In this document: positions 38,922 to 48,501 of the stretch, piece by piece
Numbering within the stretch: position 1 is the first letter of the stretch
How the letters are laid out: each line of letters begins with the position of its first letter
DNA from: Acinetobacter tibetensis
GTDB taxonomy: Bacteria; Pseudomonadota; Gammaproteobacteria; Pseudomonadales; Moraxellaceae
Reading direction: 5' to 3'
Length of the DNA: 64,000 nt
Assembly: GCF_023824315.1 (NCBI RefSeq)
Contig: NZ_CP098732.1
Coordinates: forward strand, 2,046,001-2,110,000
The notes under the pieces: generated by a model
The model's database searches: none
Told to the model about the DNA's origin: nothing
What the model saw: only the letters and a program-made list of their open reading frames with translations
Made by a program: the position numbers and the translations under genes

Positions 38922-39536
38922 TTACATTTCAGCCATCACACCAATAACGCCGTTAATAATCATATCCACCGCAATGGTTCCAATCAGTAATGCTGACAAC
39001 CGCCCAACAATATCGACATAACGGTCTATATATTTGGCATGCTTATAGCGCAAATGATCATGGGCAAATTTCATTAAGATCATCAACACACAGGTCAGCG
39101 TTAAAGTTAAGAAAATAATCATGGCTGCGCCTCCAATTGGCAGCGACATGCCCGTCACCACAGCAGCACTAATGGTTCCTGGCCCAATCATAAAAGGCAT
39201 GGCAATGGTTCCTGCCAAATGCTCAGGTGCACCACGCATTTCACCAATGGTATCCGCTCCCTGAAACACGTAGCGATAGCCAATCACCAAGAAGATCAGA
39301 CCACCAAAAATTTGAAAGGCTTCAAAGCGCACATTTAAATATTTACTAAAAATAGCTTCTCCACCCCATGCAAACAGCATAAATACTACAAAGGCAATCA
39401 GACACCCCTGAATCAAAGCCTTATTAAACACTTTCGCTTCGGAGTTCCGAATCATGCCAATCATGTAAATACTCATTAAAAATGGATTCAGCAATGAGAA
39501 AAACAAAGCAAATGCATGTAAATATGAGGTCAACAT
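38922..39536 (-). CDS. MarC-family (UPF0056) integral membrane protein
   Basis: A 204-residue protein with six hydrophobic segments. The start ALFFSLLNPFLMSIYMIGM (NPF-x-x-S motif), the middle FGGLIFLVIGYRYVFQG and the later AMPFMIGPGTISAAVVTGM (MPxxxGPGTI) are MarC/NAAT family marks. The family is ubiquitous and its function is unsettled; the early link to multiple antibiotic resistance was not supported for E. coli MarC. Here it is monocistronic and converges on the acyl-CoA ligase unit. Confidence 0.9.
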   Translation of the reverse strand: MLTSYLHAFALFFSLLNPFLMSIYMIGMIRNSEAKVFNKALIQGCLIAFVVFMLFAWGGEAIFSKYLNVRFEAFQIFGGLIFLVIGYRYVFQGADTIGEMRGAPEHLAGTIAMPFMIGPGTISAAVVTGMSLPIGGAAMIIFLTLTLTCVLMILMKFAHDHLRYKHAKYIDRYVDIVGRLSALLIGTIAVDMIINGVIGVMAEM

Positions 39537-40529
39537 GGTTTCTCCTAATTACTCTTGAGGGTCTGGAAATAAAGGACAATCTCCCAGACTGATTCGATTG
39601 ATCTGTAAGAAGGTCATGGGGACAGAACAATCCAGCACAAAATTAATCTTTTGGTATAGCCAACAAAGACGTTGCACAAATAAATTTCAAAACGGTCATA
39701 GAACCGCTTACCCAGTTGCCGCACTCACAATATGTTGGGACGGATACCATCCATTCTGTCATTGTAAAATGACTAAAGCTGCAATGTCTGTGTTAGATCG
39801 GCAAGGACACATAGATGAGAAGTTAAGCTTACGAAGGGTCATTGCTGCGATTATGCCGTTCATTATCACAGGTAACATTAATGCCACCTCCAATGATGAC
39901 TGAAAAAATTGCGGCTCAAATTCGTAGTTGGCAGGCTTTAGTACGATCCATTGCACCCGATTCCCAAGCACTTGGAACTGCATCGTCTAATTCACTGAAT
40001 ATCAACCAAACCTCATTATTGAGAACCATTAATGTGGTCTTATTATTCCCTTATATTTATTAGGTATTATAATTAGATATATTTTGAATATGTTTTCATT
40101 ATTTCACTTGTTCACTACTTCTGCATTATCTTATGACGGGTATTATGCTGTACTGATAGTAAAAAATCGGGGTAAATCAACAAAAAAACTCTAGTCTATT
40201 GATTTATAGAAGAAATAAATTTTACCTAAATCACTGAAATTCATAAAAAATAAATCAACCATCACTCAAATTTATACATATTATATCGACATTTATAATA
40301 AAAATTACTGAGTCAATACTTATTTCGTCTAAAATGGCAACCGATTGGAAATGTGTGGTTGAACTAAAAGGTACATTTTTTCTTAGTTATAAGGATTCAT
40401 GTATTTCACTCCCTCTCTTCTGAACTTTTAGTTTGCCACCATTTCCGTCAACCTCTTTTTTATTTTTTCGTTTTTACTCTCTATTCGCTCTAAAGCGATG
40501 CCAACACCTGCTCCCAAGGTCTAAATCGC
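39537..40529. other. Gene-poor gap between marC and mqo
   Basis: About 1 kb without a gene I can support. Short open frames on both strands in 39598-40060 have no ribosome sites and no recognisable domain; the block is less AT-rich than the rest and could be decayed coding DNA. From 40065 to 40400 it is strongly AT-rich. The last 130 bp should carry the mqo promoter. Confidence 0.5.
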
Positions 40530-42164
40530 ATGAAAACTTTTTTAAAATACCTCGCGGTATTTGTCGTACTACTTTTGCTTGCAGTATTGATTTTTTTATT
40601 CCGACCAACTGTGTCTAAAAAAATTCAAACCTCAAATAATGAACCTGTGGTTGATGCTGTTTTGGTTGGTGGCGGAATTATGAGCACCACCTTAGGTACT
40701 TATCTGACCGAACTTGAACCAAACTGGCAAATTCGCATGTACGAACGACTTGATCAAGTTGCCCAAGAAAGCTCGAATGGCTTTAATAATGCGGGGACTG
40801 GTCACTCTGGCTTTATGGAAATGAACTATACGTCAGAAAAAGACGGCAAGATGGACATTACCAAAGCTGTAAAAGTTGCTGAACAGTTTGAAGTCGCAAA
40901 ACAATTCTGGTCATATCAAGTCAAGCAAGGTGTTTTAGGCAAACCAACTAGCTTTATTAATCCTGTTCCTCATATTGCATTTGTATGGGGTGACAACGTC
41001 AATTTCCTAGAAAAACGTTATGCTGCTATGGTTAAAAACCCAATGTTCTACGGCATGAAGTTCTCTGAGAACCCTGCCGAAATTAAACAATGGGCACCTT
41101 TGGTGATGAATGGTCGTGATGCAACACAAAAAGTAGCTGCAACACGCATGGATGTGGGTTCGGATGTGAACTATGGTTCAATCACCACACAATTGGTCGA
41201 TCACCTTAAAAAGCAACCTAACTTCCAACTACAAACATCTACTGAAGTGACTGGCATTAGCCAAAATGATGACAAAACTTGGACTGTATCTTTCAAGAAT
41301 TTGAAAACAGGTGCAACCAATCATGTCAAAACTCGTTTTGTGTTTATTGGCGCAGGTGGTGCAGCAGTTAAACTCTTGCAAATGACAGGGCTTCCTGAAG
41401 CAAAACAATACGCTGGCTTCCCTGTAGGTGGCGTGTTCTTAATGACAGACAATCCTAAAGTCACCGCAGGTCATACCGCCAAGGTCTATGGTCGTGCCGA
41501 ATTAGGTGCTCCACCGATGTCTGTTCCACATATTGATACCCGTTATATTGATGGTAAAAAATATGTGCTCTTTGGGCCATTTGCGACCTATTCGAATAAA
41601 TTCTTAAAGCAAGGTTCTCAGCTTGATTTATTAAAATCGACCACGAAAAACAATGTATTACCAATGACTGCTGTAGGCATGGAAAACCTTGATTTGGTCA
41701 AATACTTAGTCAGTCAGGTCATGATGTCTGATGAAGATCGTTTTAATGAGTTGAAAAAATACTATCCTGATGCAAAACCAGAAGACTGGCATTTGAATCA
41801 AGGTGGTCAACGTGTTCAAATCATTAAGAAAGAATCAGGGAAACCTGCAAGTCTGCAATTTGGTACAGAAATTTTTGCGTCGAAAGATGGTGCTGTAACC
41901 GCATTGCTGGGTGCCTCACCAGGTGCATCAACTTCACCTTATATTATGTTGAGTTTGCTTGAAAAAGCGTTCCCACAACAAGTGCAAGGCGAATGGAACC
42001 CGAAATTACATGAGATTGTAAAATCGTACCAACAAGAACTCAGTACCAATCCTGTCCTTCTTGACCAAGTTCGCCAGTACACCAGCACGACCCTAGGTTT
42101 GAAATACACACCTATGGCAAAAGCTGCGAATGACGAAACCGCTGCTGTAGCAAAAGCACAATAA
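40530..42164 (+). CDS. mqo: Malate:quinone oxidoreductase
   Basis: A 544-residue FAD enzyme oxidising malate to oxaloacetate and passing electrons to quinone at the inner membrane. The dinucleotide-binding motif is [16 protein letters not shown] (about residues 45-60). [21 protein letters not shown] and the C-terminal [17 protein letters not shown] are Mqo signatures. Residues 5-25 form one strong hydrophobic helix (a leader or anchor) followed by basic residues. Length matches the family. A terminator follows directly. Confidence 0.95.
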   Translation: MKTFLKYLAVFVVLLLLAVLIFLFRPTVSKKIQTSNNEPVVDAVLVGGGIMSTTLGTYLTELEPNWQIRMYERLDQVAQESSNGFNNAGTGHSGFMEMNYTSEKDGKMDITKAVKVAEQFEVAKQFWSYQVKQGVLGKPTSFINPVPHIAFVWGDNVNFLEKRYAAMVKNPMFYGMKFSENPAEIKQWAPLVMNGRDATQKVAATRMDVGSDVNYGSITTQLVDHLKKQPNFQLQTSTEVTGISQNDDKTWTVSFKNLKTGATNHVKTRFVFIGAGGAAVKLLQMTGLPEAKQYAGFPVGGVFLMTDNPKVTAGHTAKVYGRAELGAPPMSVPHIDTRYIDGKKYVLFGPFATYSNKFLKQGSQLDLLKSTTKNNVLPMTAVGMENLDLVKYLVSQVMMSDEDRFNELKKYYPDAKPEDWHLNQGGQRVQIIKKESGKPASLQFGTEIFASKDGAVTALLGASPGASTSPYIMLSLLEKAFPQQVQGEWNPKLHEIVKSYQQELSTNPVLLDQVRQYTSTTLGLKYTPMAKAANDETAAVAKAQ

Positions 42165-42177
42165 GCCTTTCTAAAAT

Positions 42178-42208
42178 ACAAAAGGATGGACTTCGGTTCA
42201 TCCTTTTG
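42178..42208 (+). terminator. Terminator after mqo
   Basis: AAAAGGATG / CATCCTTTT hairpin with a GACTTCGGTT loop. Confidence 0.88.
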
Positions 42209-42235
42209 GCCTTATCATCATTACAAATTTGATTT

Positions 42236-43510
42236 ATGCCTTTTTTACGCTCCGATGCATTTGCTGCATTTCGTTCGCGCGATTTTTCCTTGCTCAGTAT
42301 CAATCAATTCTGTCTGGTTCTTGCCATTGTCATGCAAGAAATTGCCATCAGTTATGCACTCTATCAAATTACACAAGACCCTCTAAGTTTAGGTTTAATC
42401 GCTGTTGTAGAACTAATTCCATTTATTGGTTTTTCTTTTATTGGTGGTCATTGGGCAGACCGCTATAACCGTCAGAAAATTTTACAATCCAGTTTTTGTT
42501 GGAGTTGTACGATCCCACTACTGTTTAGTGTTCTTTTTAATGGTTATGAAAAGCAACAAATTACGCAAGATTTTCTTTTGTGGAGCATCTATTTGTTAAT
42601 TTTTTGCTTAGGGGTTATACGTGGAATTTACAGCCCCGCCTTTAATTCATTACGGCCTTTTTTAATTTCAACTGATGCACAGGCAAACGCTGCTACTTGG
42701 ACAAGCAGTATATGGCAGTTCGGGGCAATCATAGCACCACTGTGTGCGGGACTTTTACTGAGTCAGTTTGGACTAAAGCTCACACTTATGGTCGTGTTTG
42801 TCTTTTGCTGTTTAGGAAGTGTAAGCCTTTTACAACTGTCAAAACGTACCTTCCCAACGACATTTGAAACAAAAATTCATCGTAGTTTAAAAGAAGCATT
42901 TCACTTTATGCTGCAACAACGCGTGTTATTTTGGAGTATATTGCTTGATCTCATTACGGCATTATTTTGCAGCATTGTTGTGTTACTGCCAATTATTACT
43001 CAAGACATCCTACAGCTTGGTGCTGAGGGTTTAAGCTTATTAAGAGCGGCACCTGCTCTAGGCATCTGCATCATGATGTTCGTCCTGCTGCATTTTTCTC
43101 CCACACAAAATGCTTTACGCAATATGTTGCTCATCTGTACAGGGATAGCAATGTTGACACTGTTATTTGCTCTCTCAAAATTACTCTGGCTTTCCTTCAT
43201 TTTATTGGTGCTGATTGGTGCTTTAGACAGTATTGGTATGGTTATACGCCAACATTTATTACAATTGCTTCCACCGAAACAACTCTTTGGACGCGTTGCC
43301 GCCCTAAATGGCATATTGGTGACCTCTGGAAATCAATTGGGAGCATTACAAAGTAGCCTTACAACTCGATATTTATCGGTTACTCCTACCCTATTTATTG
43401 GTGGAAGTATTTGTTTAAGCTTCTGTTTAATCAGCTTCTTTTTCACCAGACATTTACTAAAAACACCATTAAGTCATGAGAAACATACAATACTTACAAC
43501 AGAAAAATAG
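42236..43510 (+). CDS. MFS transporter, EntS-like
   Basis: A 424-residue major facilitator protein with about 12 membrane segments. The start AFAAFRSRDFSLLSINQFCL is the usual FRxxDFxxL opening of the EntS/MFS_3 group. The 2-3 loop is GGHWADRYNRQKIL, and VIRGIYSPAFNSLRP and GRVAALNGIL are further group marks. Members export siderophores or drugs; no siderophore genes are next to it, so the substrate is unknown. No clear ribosome site is visible upstream. Confidence 0.82.
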   Translation: MPFLRSDAFAAFRSRDFSLLSINQFCLVLAIVMQEIAISYALYQITQDPLSLGLIAVVELIPFIGFSFIGGHWADRYNRQKILQSSFCWSCTIPLLFSVLFNGYEKQQITQDFLLWSIYLLIFCLGVIRGIYSPAFNSLRPFLISTDAQANAATWTSSIWQFGAIIAPLCAGLLLSQFGLKLTLMVVFVFCCLGSVSLLQLSKRTFPTTFETKIHRSLKEAFHFMLQQRVLFWSILLDLITALFCSIVVLLPIITQDILQLGAEGLSLLRAAPALGICIMMFVLLHFSPTQNALRNMLLICTGIAMLTLLFALSKLLWLSFILLVLIGALDSIGMVIRQHLLQLLPPKQLFGRVAALNGILVTSGNQLGALQSSLTTRYLSVTPTLFIGGSICLSFCLISFFFTRHLLKTPLSHEKHTILTTEK

Positions 43511-43575
43511 AAGCTTACAGAGAATATGCCTATGCTTATTTTATGCGTAATGAGTTAAGATAAGGATTGATTTTT

Positions 43576-44061
43576 ATGGCAAAAACAACCGAATTGACCC
43601 ATCGACTTTATACGCTCATTTACTTTTTAATCATCTTTCTTATATTGGCGTATTGCGTACTCAATGCAATTTATACGGTCATCATTGGCGGAACTACTTT
43701 TTATTTATTTGCCAGTTTTATTTTAACGCTTCAATGTATTTTTGCTTTACGCACTTCTCTCGACAGCCGTATCTATGCCAGTTTAGGGCTTGTACTACTG
43801 ATTATTGGGCTATTGTATACACATGGGCTGGACTTTCTGAACCATTTAAAAGCGATTGTGCTGATTCCTGCTTTAATTTTAACTGCCTTTGGACTAGATA
43901 ATTTATATAGAAATTCGAACAGACTTGCATGTCTTAAAATCGGACTGATCATCAGTTTACTGCTCGTAGCTTATAGCCAATATTATGATTTAGTAGAACT
44001 GCAAAATTATTATGACTCTTTACATAACGGTGAGACTTGGCAACAATTTGGTGCGTTATAA
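43576..44061 (+). CDS. Small integral membrane protein of unknown function
   Basis: A 161-residue protein with four to five hydrophobic segments (LIYFLIIFLILAYCVLNAIY first). The C-terminus is hydrophilic, with YYDLVELQNYYDSLHNGETW. The ATG at 43576 with an upstream AAGGATTG site is preferred over the TTG at 43567. I recognise no family. It lies 65 bp after the MFS gene and may share its transcript; a terminator at 44129 ends the unit. Confidence 0.75.
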   Translation: MAKTTELTHRLYTLIYFLIIFLILAYCVLNAIYTVIIGGTTFYLFASFILTLQCIFALRTSLDSRIYASLGLVLLIIGLLYTHGLDFLNHLKAIVLIPALILTAFGLDNLYRNSNRLACLKIGLIISLLLVAYSQYYDLVELQNYYDSLHNGETWQQFGAL

Positions 44062-44128
44062 CCCCAAAAAAGATTCACAATTTTAAGATTTTACTGCTGC
44101 TAATTCATATCACGCTTTATAGTCCCAA

Positions 44129-44156
44129 TAAAAAACCGCCTGAAAGGCGGTTTTTA
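44129..44156. terminator. Bidirectional terminator
   Basis: AAAAACCGCC / GGCGGTTTTT hairpin with a TGAAA loop between convergent genes. Confidence 0.94.
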
Positions 44157-44354
44157 CTAGTCTAACATTGCAGACCAGAGTGAATAGAATGCCTGAATAT
44201 CGGATTCAAGAAATTCATCATTTTCAGCATCATAAACAAAAGATTTTTCTTCTAATAAGTATTCGCCATCTTGTTCACTAAGATATTTTTTTAAGAAAGT
44301 TTTAAAGTTATTTGCTTGATCAGGGAAAACTTGTTCTCCTTCAAAAAAGATCAT
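44157..44354 (-). CDS. Small acidic protein of unknown function
   Basis: A 65-residue, strongly acidic protein (MIFFEGEQVFPDQANNFKTF at the start, ESDIQAFYSLWSAMLD at the end) without signal peptide or membrane segment. The ATG at 44354 has a GAGG ribosome site 6 bp upstream. The stop abuts a strong terminator and a long palindrome lies 40 bp upstream, which supports a real, regulated gene. No family recognised. Confidence 0.7.
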   Translation of the reverse strand: MIFFEGEQVFPDQANNFKTFLKKYLSEQDGEYLLEEKSFVYDAENDEFLESDIQAFYSLWSAMLD

Positions 44355-44393
44355 AACAACCTCGAACTGCCTAAATCAGCTCAAATTTTAACA

Positions 44394-44419
44394 CATATGT
44401 TGATTTTTATCAACATATG
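44394..44419. promoter_or_regulatory. Perfect palindrome between divergent genes, candidate operator
   Basis: CATATGTTGAT (44394-44404), four T, then ATCAACATATG (44409-44419): an 11-bp perfect inverted repeat. It is 40 bp upstream of the small acidic protein gene on the minus strand. Confidence 0.55.
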
Positions 44420-44639
44420 ATAATTTAAAGATAAATACATCACTGTTTTATAAAGAAAAACGAACTGAAAAATAAAGTTTATTAATTATAACTTTACCCT
44501 CAAAAATGTGTCTCATTTAAACTTAAACCATATTAATAAGATTAATGTATCATTATATTAATTTAATGTGATTTACTTTGCATTTATTTCATATGCTTCT
44601 AAAATAAAGAAAGGAATAAGAAAAAGAGGCTCAAAGCTC

Positions 44640-44930
44640 ATGAATTTCGATGTGTTCTTTTCTGACAAAGATCGCCATGAAGCGATAGATACTGCAAAGC
44701 AAATGGTATTTTTGCCAGAGAACTGTTATTTCCTAGAAAACCTAAGCCCAACAATAAACTTTTATCAAAATAATGATCATGAAATTTTTGCGAAAGTTGT
44801 TGTTTCATATCAAAATTGTGTAACCGAACTGGTCACCGATAAACCCTTTACCCTCAAATTTCACGATAATGGAGTGCATCAATTTTGGGAATATGTAGAT
44901 AATGGCCCTAAAGACAAGTGGCTGATGTGA
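44640..44930 (+). CDS. Hypothetical protein
   Basis: A 96-residue soluble protein (MNFDVFFSDKDRHEAIDTAK at the start, VHQFWEYVDNGPKDKWLM at the end). The frame is open from 44568, but the ATG at 44640 follows a GAGG site and gives a sensible N-terminus. No family recognised. It sits at the border of the decayed prophage zone and has its own terminator (44971-45003). Confidence 0.6.
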   Translation: MNFDVFFSDKDRHEAIDTAKQMVFLPENCYFLENLSPTINFYQNNDHEIFAKVVVSYQNCVTELVTDKPFTLKFHDNGVHQFWEYVDNGPKDKWLM

Positions 44931-44970
44931 TGCAATATTTTCAGTACCGAACCCCACAATCAGTGGAATG

Positions 44971-45003
44971 AAAAGGAAACGCTCATGTAGGGTTTCCTTT
45001 TTT
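44971..45003 (+). terminator. Terminator after the 96-residue gene
   Basis: AAAAGGAAAC / GTTTCCTTTT hairpin with T-tail. Confidence 0.85.
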
Positions 45004-45270
45004 AATGTCATTTCTGACGTTATTAAACACTGTACTGCCTGATGGTATTCTTCTGAAAGATGACACACCAACCCAAGCATATGATTTATATCAAACTCAC
45101 CATAAATACTGGGTGTAAGGCTTAAATCAACAACAGTATCTATCTTCCCTCATCTTGAGAAGAGACTATATAGCTAATACAGACTATTGAGATAATTATA
45201 GGATAAAACGGGATAACTTAGGATTTGGTGGGATAGCTTTTGCAATGATGTTGCAACAGATGAAACTACA
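45004..45270. other. Gene-poor edge of the prophage remnant
   Basis: On the minus strand one frame reads YGEFDINHMLGLVCHLSEEY and continues into the terminator, without start site or known domain; it may be a decayed phage gene. The rest shows short direct repeats of GGGATA (45206-45234) and nothing else I can name. Confidence 0.4.
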
Positions 45271-45297
45271 AGGCGGGCATAAAATCCGCCTTTTTTT
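45271..45297. terminator. Terminator at the end of the tape-measure fragment
   Basis: AGGCGG / CCGCCT hairpin with a GCATAAAAT loop and a T7 run on the plus strand; A-run side weaker. Confidence 0.8.
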
Positions 45298-45300
45298 ATT

Positions 45301-45576
45301 TTAGTTTGAAAACAAATCATCGTTTCTATCTTCATTGTTTTTAAGCTTTTCTTCAGTGCTTAAAATCATGCGGATTGATCTTAGCGTTAATACGTAAAGC
45401 TTAAGTTGATGTATAGGTAGGATCAAGAGCATCCACGACACGTAAATATGGTCTGCTAGACAGCAATATATTGTTAGAGTGATAGTGCTTACCGCAAATT
45501 TCACCCCATCCATTCCTTGATTAAAGCCTGCGGTATTGGCTAATAAGTTCAAGTTAAAATCTAAACTGCCAGCCAT
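45301..45576 (-). pseudogene. N-terminal fragment of a phage tail tape-measure protein
   Basis: A 91-codon frame. The first 28 residues (MAGSLDFNLNLLANTAGFNQ, then GMDGVKFAV) match the standard opening of siphophage tape-measure proteins, usually several hundred to over a thousand residues long. From about residue 30 the sequence no longer looks like a tape-measure protein; it becomes hydrophobic and then charged. It appears to be the stump of the gene joined to unrelated DNA by deletion. The ATG at 45576 follows CTGGAGTAATGTAA. Confidence 0.6.
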
Positions 45577-45777
45577 TTACATTACTCCAGTTAATAAAAA
45601 ACCGCAGTTAGAAGGCGTTATCCTGAACACAGGTTTTCAAAAAGTTTTGCTACACCTAGGGCATCATGGCATAAATTTTATGCTAAGTTTAAATACTGTA
45701 AATTACCATTCCAACAAGAATGACTGTATCCATAAAAATGTTATTTAAATCAGTTAAAAATCGTAGGGAGTATAAAA

Positions 45778-46209
45778 ATGTCTACTTCTGGTAGTCTTGT
45801 TCTTGTTATTGGTGCATTGTTGAGTGCTTTTGCAGCGATTGCCCATCTAGTATGTATATTTATAGGAGCTCCAGCATATCGCTTTCTAGGTGCTGGTGAG
45901 CGTATGGCACGTGGGGCTGAGGCAGGAAAGCTTAAACCGACAATAATTACAGCCATGATTGCAATCATACTTTTGATTTGGTCAATTTACGCCCTTTCGG
46001 GAGCTGGAATTATTGAGTCCCTTCCCTTTACAAAATGGGTTCTGGTTGCAATATCTGCTGTGTTTTTAGGACGTGCGCTTGCATTTCCTATACTCAAACC
46101 AATTTTCCCTGAAAATACTATGACTTTTTGGTTGGTTTCCTCAGGAATCTGTTTATTTGTAGGTTCACTATATCTGTATGGTGTCATCCTACAGTGGTAT
46201 ATGTTATGA
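45778..46209 (+). CDS. Four-helix membrane protein of unknown function
   Basis: A 143-residue protein with four hydrophobic segments, an AYRFLGAGERMARGAEAGKL loop between segments 1 and 2, and FLGRALAFPILKPIFPENT between 3 and 4. The ATG at 45778 follows an AGGGAG site. No name can be assigned. The loop and helix pattern is regular, with no lesions, so it looks functional although it lies among prophage relics. A terminator follows at 46225. Confidence 0.75.
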   Translation: MSTSGSLVLVIGALLSAFAAIAHLVCIFIGAPAYRFLGAGERMARGAEAGKLKPTIITAMIAIILLIWSIYALSGAGIIESLPFTKWVLVAISAVFLGRALAFPILKPIFPENTMTFWLVSSGICLFVGSLYLYGVILQWYML

Positions 46210-46224
46210 AAATATGAACCAAGT

Positions 46225-46250
46225 AAAAAACCTCCTTATAGGGGGTTTTA
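46225..46250 (+). terminator. Terminator after the four-helix membrane protein gene
   Basis: AAAACCTCC / GGGGGTTTT hairpin (one mismatch) with a TTATA loop. Confidence 0.8.
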
Positions 46251-46320
46251 TTATTTAAGCAGCTTGGTCTCAAATACTTTTATATTTATAGGAATTATTT
46301 CAAGTGCTTACATGAATTCT

Positions 46321-46359
46321 AAAAATAAAAAACCACTCACAATTAGTACATGTAAGTGG
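46321..46359 (-). terminator. Terminator after the tRNA
   Basis: Read on the minus strand: CCACTTAC / GTGAGTGG stem (one G-T pair) followed by T6, starting 11 bp beyond the tRNA 3' end. Confidence 0.82.
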
Positions 46360-46369
46360 CTATCTTATT

Positions 46370-46446
<77 letters not shown>

Positions 46447-46534
46447 TATACTATTGCAAAACTATTATATTCAACAGTTTGGCTGTGCAGCAATACTATC
46501 TAACATTTCCTTATTGAGCAAGTATTTTTTGCTT

Positions 46535-46553
46535 GTAGACGCATAGTAGACGC
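46535..46553. repeat. Tandem direct repeat before the integrase gene
   Basis: Two copies of GTAGACGC (46535-46542 and 46546-46553), 11 bp apart start to start, one helical turn. They lie between the tRNA and the integrase start, where arm-type integrase sites are often found. Confidence 0.45.
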
Positions 46554-46606
46554 TAGAAAATATTGTGCTATATTGCTAAATATTGCAATTGATAGCGATT
46601 CTAGCG

Positions 46607-47848
46607 ATGTCATCTCAAAGAGTAAAGCTAACAAAGACATTTATTGATCAACTCGAAATGACGCCTGCTATCTATAGAGACAGTGACTTGATCGGCTTTG
46701 CTATTCGGGTCAATACTACTTGTAAAACCTATATCGTTGAGAAAAAAGTCCTTGGCAAGACTGTGCGGTCTACAATTGGTCTACATGGAAACTTAACCCT
46801 CTCCCAAGCACGCGATATTGCCAGTGACAAACTTGCACAGATGTCTCAAGGCATCAATCCAAATGACGTTAAAAGAAACGCGATTGCTAAAGAAAAAGTA
46901 AAATCAGATTTATCTAAGACTAAGCCAACATTAAAACAGGCATTTGATCATTACCTATTCCATAAAAGCCTTAAGCCTAGAACAATTAAAGACTACACGC
47001 TGGTGGTTGATGACTACCTAAAAGATTGGAATAACATAACACTGGATAAAATTTCCAGATCAATGATTCAAGCCAAGCATTCTGAGTTGTCACAACGAAG
47101 TATGGCTCAAGCAAATATGGCGATGCGTGTTTTCCGAGCCATCTATAATTATTCGGTTGAGCATTATCTGGATGAAAATGGTAGATCTATTCTGGATACT
47201 CATAATCCAACCAAAACTCTCGATGCTAAAAAAGCATGGAATAAAATGAGCAGACGCAAAAGCTATATTAATGAGGAGCAACTACCTCACTGGATTAAAG
47301 CAGTATTTGAATATAAAGACCGTGGTCAACAGCGAGAAACCAATCGAGATTTTCTACTTACCTTGATTCTTACAGGATTTAGACGTGAAGAATGTGAATC
47401 TTTGCCTTGGACCCGTATTGACTTAAAGCATGGTCGAATTACCTCAATAGATTCACAGAATGGTGCGCCACACAGCCTGCCTATGGGTGACTTTCTATTT
47501 ACCCTCATGAAAAAACGTTATGCTCAAGCAACAAATGAGTGGGTATTCCCTTCTGCCAAATCTACTTCTGGTCATATTGTGAATATTTCCAAAGTACGCC
47601 AAAAAATCAATAAATCCTGTGGCATTGAGTTTAGCTTCCATGATCTGCGTAGAACCTTTGGCACTATTGCAGAAAACCTTGATTACGGGCAGTACACAAT
47701 TAAGTGCCTACTGAATCCAAAAGATGATGATCGAGACGTAACTGTAGGTGATCAGGTCCGCGAAAGGAAATTGAGAGAAGTAATGAATGCTATTGAAGAC
47801 ATTGTTTTAGGGGCTTATAAAACAAGCTTAGAAGAAGCTATTGATTAG
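46607..47848 (+). CDS. Tyrosine integrase, probably catalytically dead
   Basis: A 413-residue phage-type integrase counted from the ATG at 46607 (the frame also has a TTG at 46583). The N-terminal DUF4102-type arm domain is residues 1-80, the SAM-like core-binding domain about 105-190, and the catalytic domain is from about 215. The first Arg (LTGFRREE) and the HDLRR box are intact. In the last box the family pattern NHK...DVTxGY reads NPKDDDRDVTVGD, so both the His/Trp position and the nucleophilic Tyr are replaced. It is adjacent to a tRNA, as expected for a prophage or island. Recombination is probably lost. Confidence 0.85.
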   Translation: MSSQRVKLTKTFIDQLEMTPAIYRDSDLIGFAIRVNTTCKTYIVEKKVLGKTVRSTIGLHGNLTLSQARDIASDKLAQMSQGINPNDVKRNAIAKEKVKSDLSKTKPTLKQAFDHYLFHKSLKPRTIKDYTLVVDDYLKDWNNITLDKISRSMIQAKHSELSQRSMAQANMAMRVFRAIYNYSVEHYLDENGRSILDTHNPTKTLDAKKAWNKMSRRKSYINEEQLPHWIKAVFEYKDRGQQRETNRDFLLTLILTGFRREECESLPWTRIDLKHGRITSIDSQNGAPHSLPMGDFLFTLMKKRYAQATNEWVFPSAKSTSGHIVNISKVRQKINKSCGIEFSFHDLRRTFGTIAENLDYGQYTIKCLLNPKDDDRDVTVGDQVRERKLREVMNAIEDIVLGAYKTSLEEAID

Positions 47849-48127
47849 AATTTGATACTTGATTTGATATTTCCAATATTTTTTCAAAGTCATCGTAACA
47901 AGATATCCAATTTTTCTTTTTTAAATAAAAACATATAAATCTGATTAAATTTTTTTACTTTTACTTTGTTACACAAAGCTGTCTGTAATGCTTTGTTCAG
48001 TCATATATTCCTCAGATAAACTAACCTACACCTACAATCTATCGCTCAACCAATTGATCTTCTTATCATCAAACTTTGATGAATCGAGTAAATATCTTGC
48101 TCTGGGTTGATCCCAATACTCAATGGT

Positions 48128-48445
48128 ATGCGCAAACAAGAACGAAATCCAACTTACTCAGACAGCTATTCAGTACTGTTTAATGATGAATACTTGTGCA
48201 ACTAAGCTGAAGTTCAATTAAAAGATGGGCGTCGTAGAATGGAGAAATTTATAGGGATTATTGATAATGTTCTACATGTTTTAGCAATTAATGGTTGTGG
48301 GCGAATTCTTATTGCTCTGGAGGATATAGAAAGACTCTTTTCCTGTGCTCAAAATAGTTCCATCTTGCAGACATCATCACAATATACATCTCATGGATTA
48401 ATGCTCGTTCACACGAATATCCATGTAAAAAAAACCATCAAATGA
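48128..48445 (+). pseudogene. Unknown ORF broken by an in-frame TAA; rest of 47849-48501 without genes
   Basis: The frame starts at the ATG at 48128 (MRKQERNPTYSDSYSVLFND), meets a TAA at 48203-48205, and continues in frame as AEVQLKDGRRRMEKFIGIID and so on to 48445, ending at a terminator. The part after the stop could also start at 48239, without a ribosome site. No family recognised. The preceding 280 bp after the integrase are AT-rich with no supported gene; a 41-codon minus-strand frame ending near 48036 (EYWDQPRARYLLDSSKFDD) has no plausible start. Confidence 0.4.
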
Positions 48446-48456
48446 TGGTTTTTTTA
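48426..48456. terminator. Terminator between the broken ORF and the DUF2147 gene
   Basis: AAAAAAACCATCA / TGATGGTTTTTTT, symmetric, with a 2-base loop. Confidence 0.9.
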
Positions 48457-48501
48457 GAAATCAACAAAAGTGGTTTACGACAGCCACATTCGGAGAGTTA
48501 T

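Noticed and set aside
38893..39536. marC-family gene as an antibiotic resistance determinant
   Set aside because: The name is historical; family membership alone does not support a resistance role.
44157..44930. Toxin-antitoxin pair from the two small genes at 44157 and 44640
   Set aside because: They are divergent, nearly 300 bp apart, and neither resembles a toxin or an antitoxin.
48128..48445. Anti-CRISPR gene in the prophage remnant
   Set aside because: The frame is broken, has no known motif and has no Aca-type helix-turn-helix partner.
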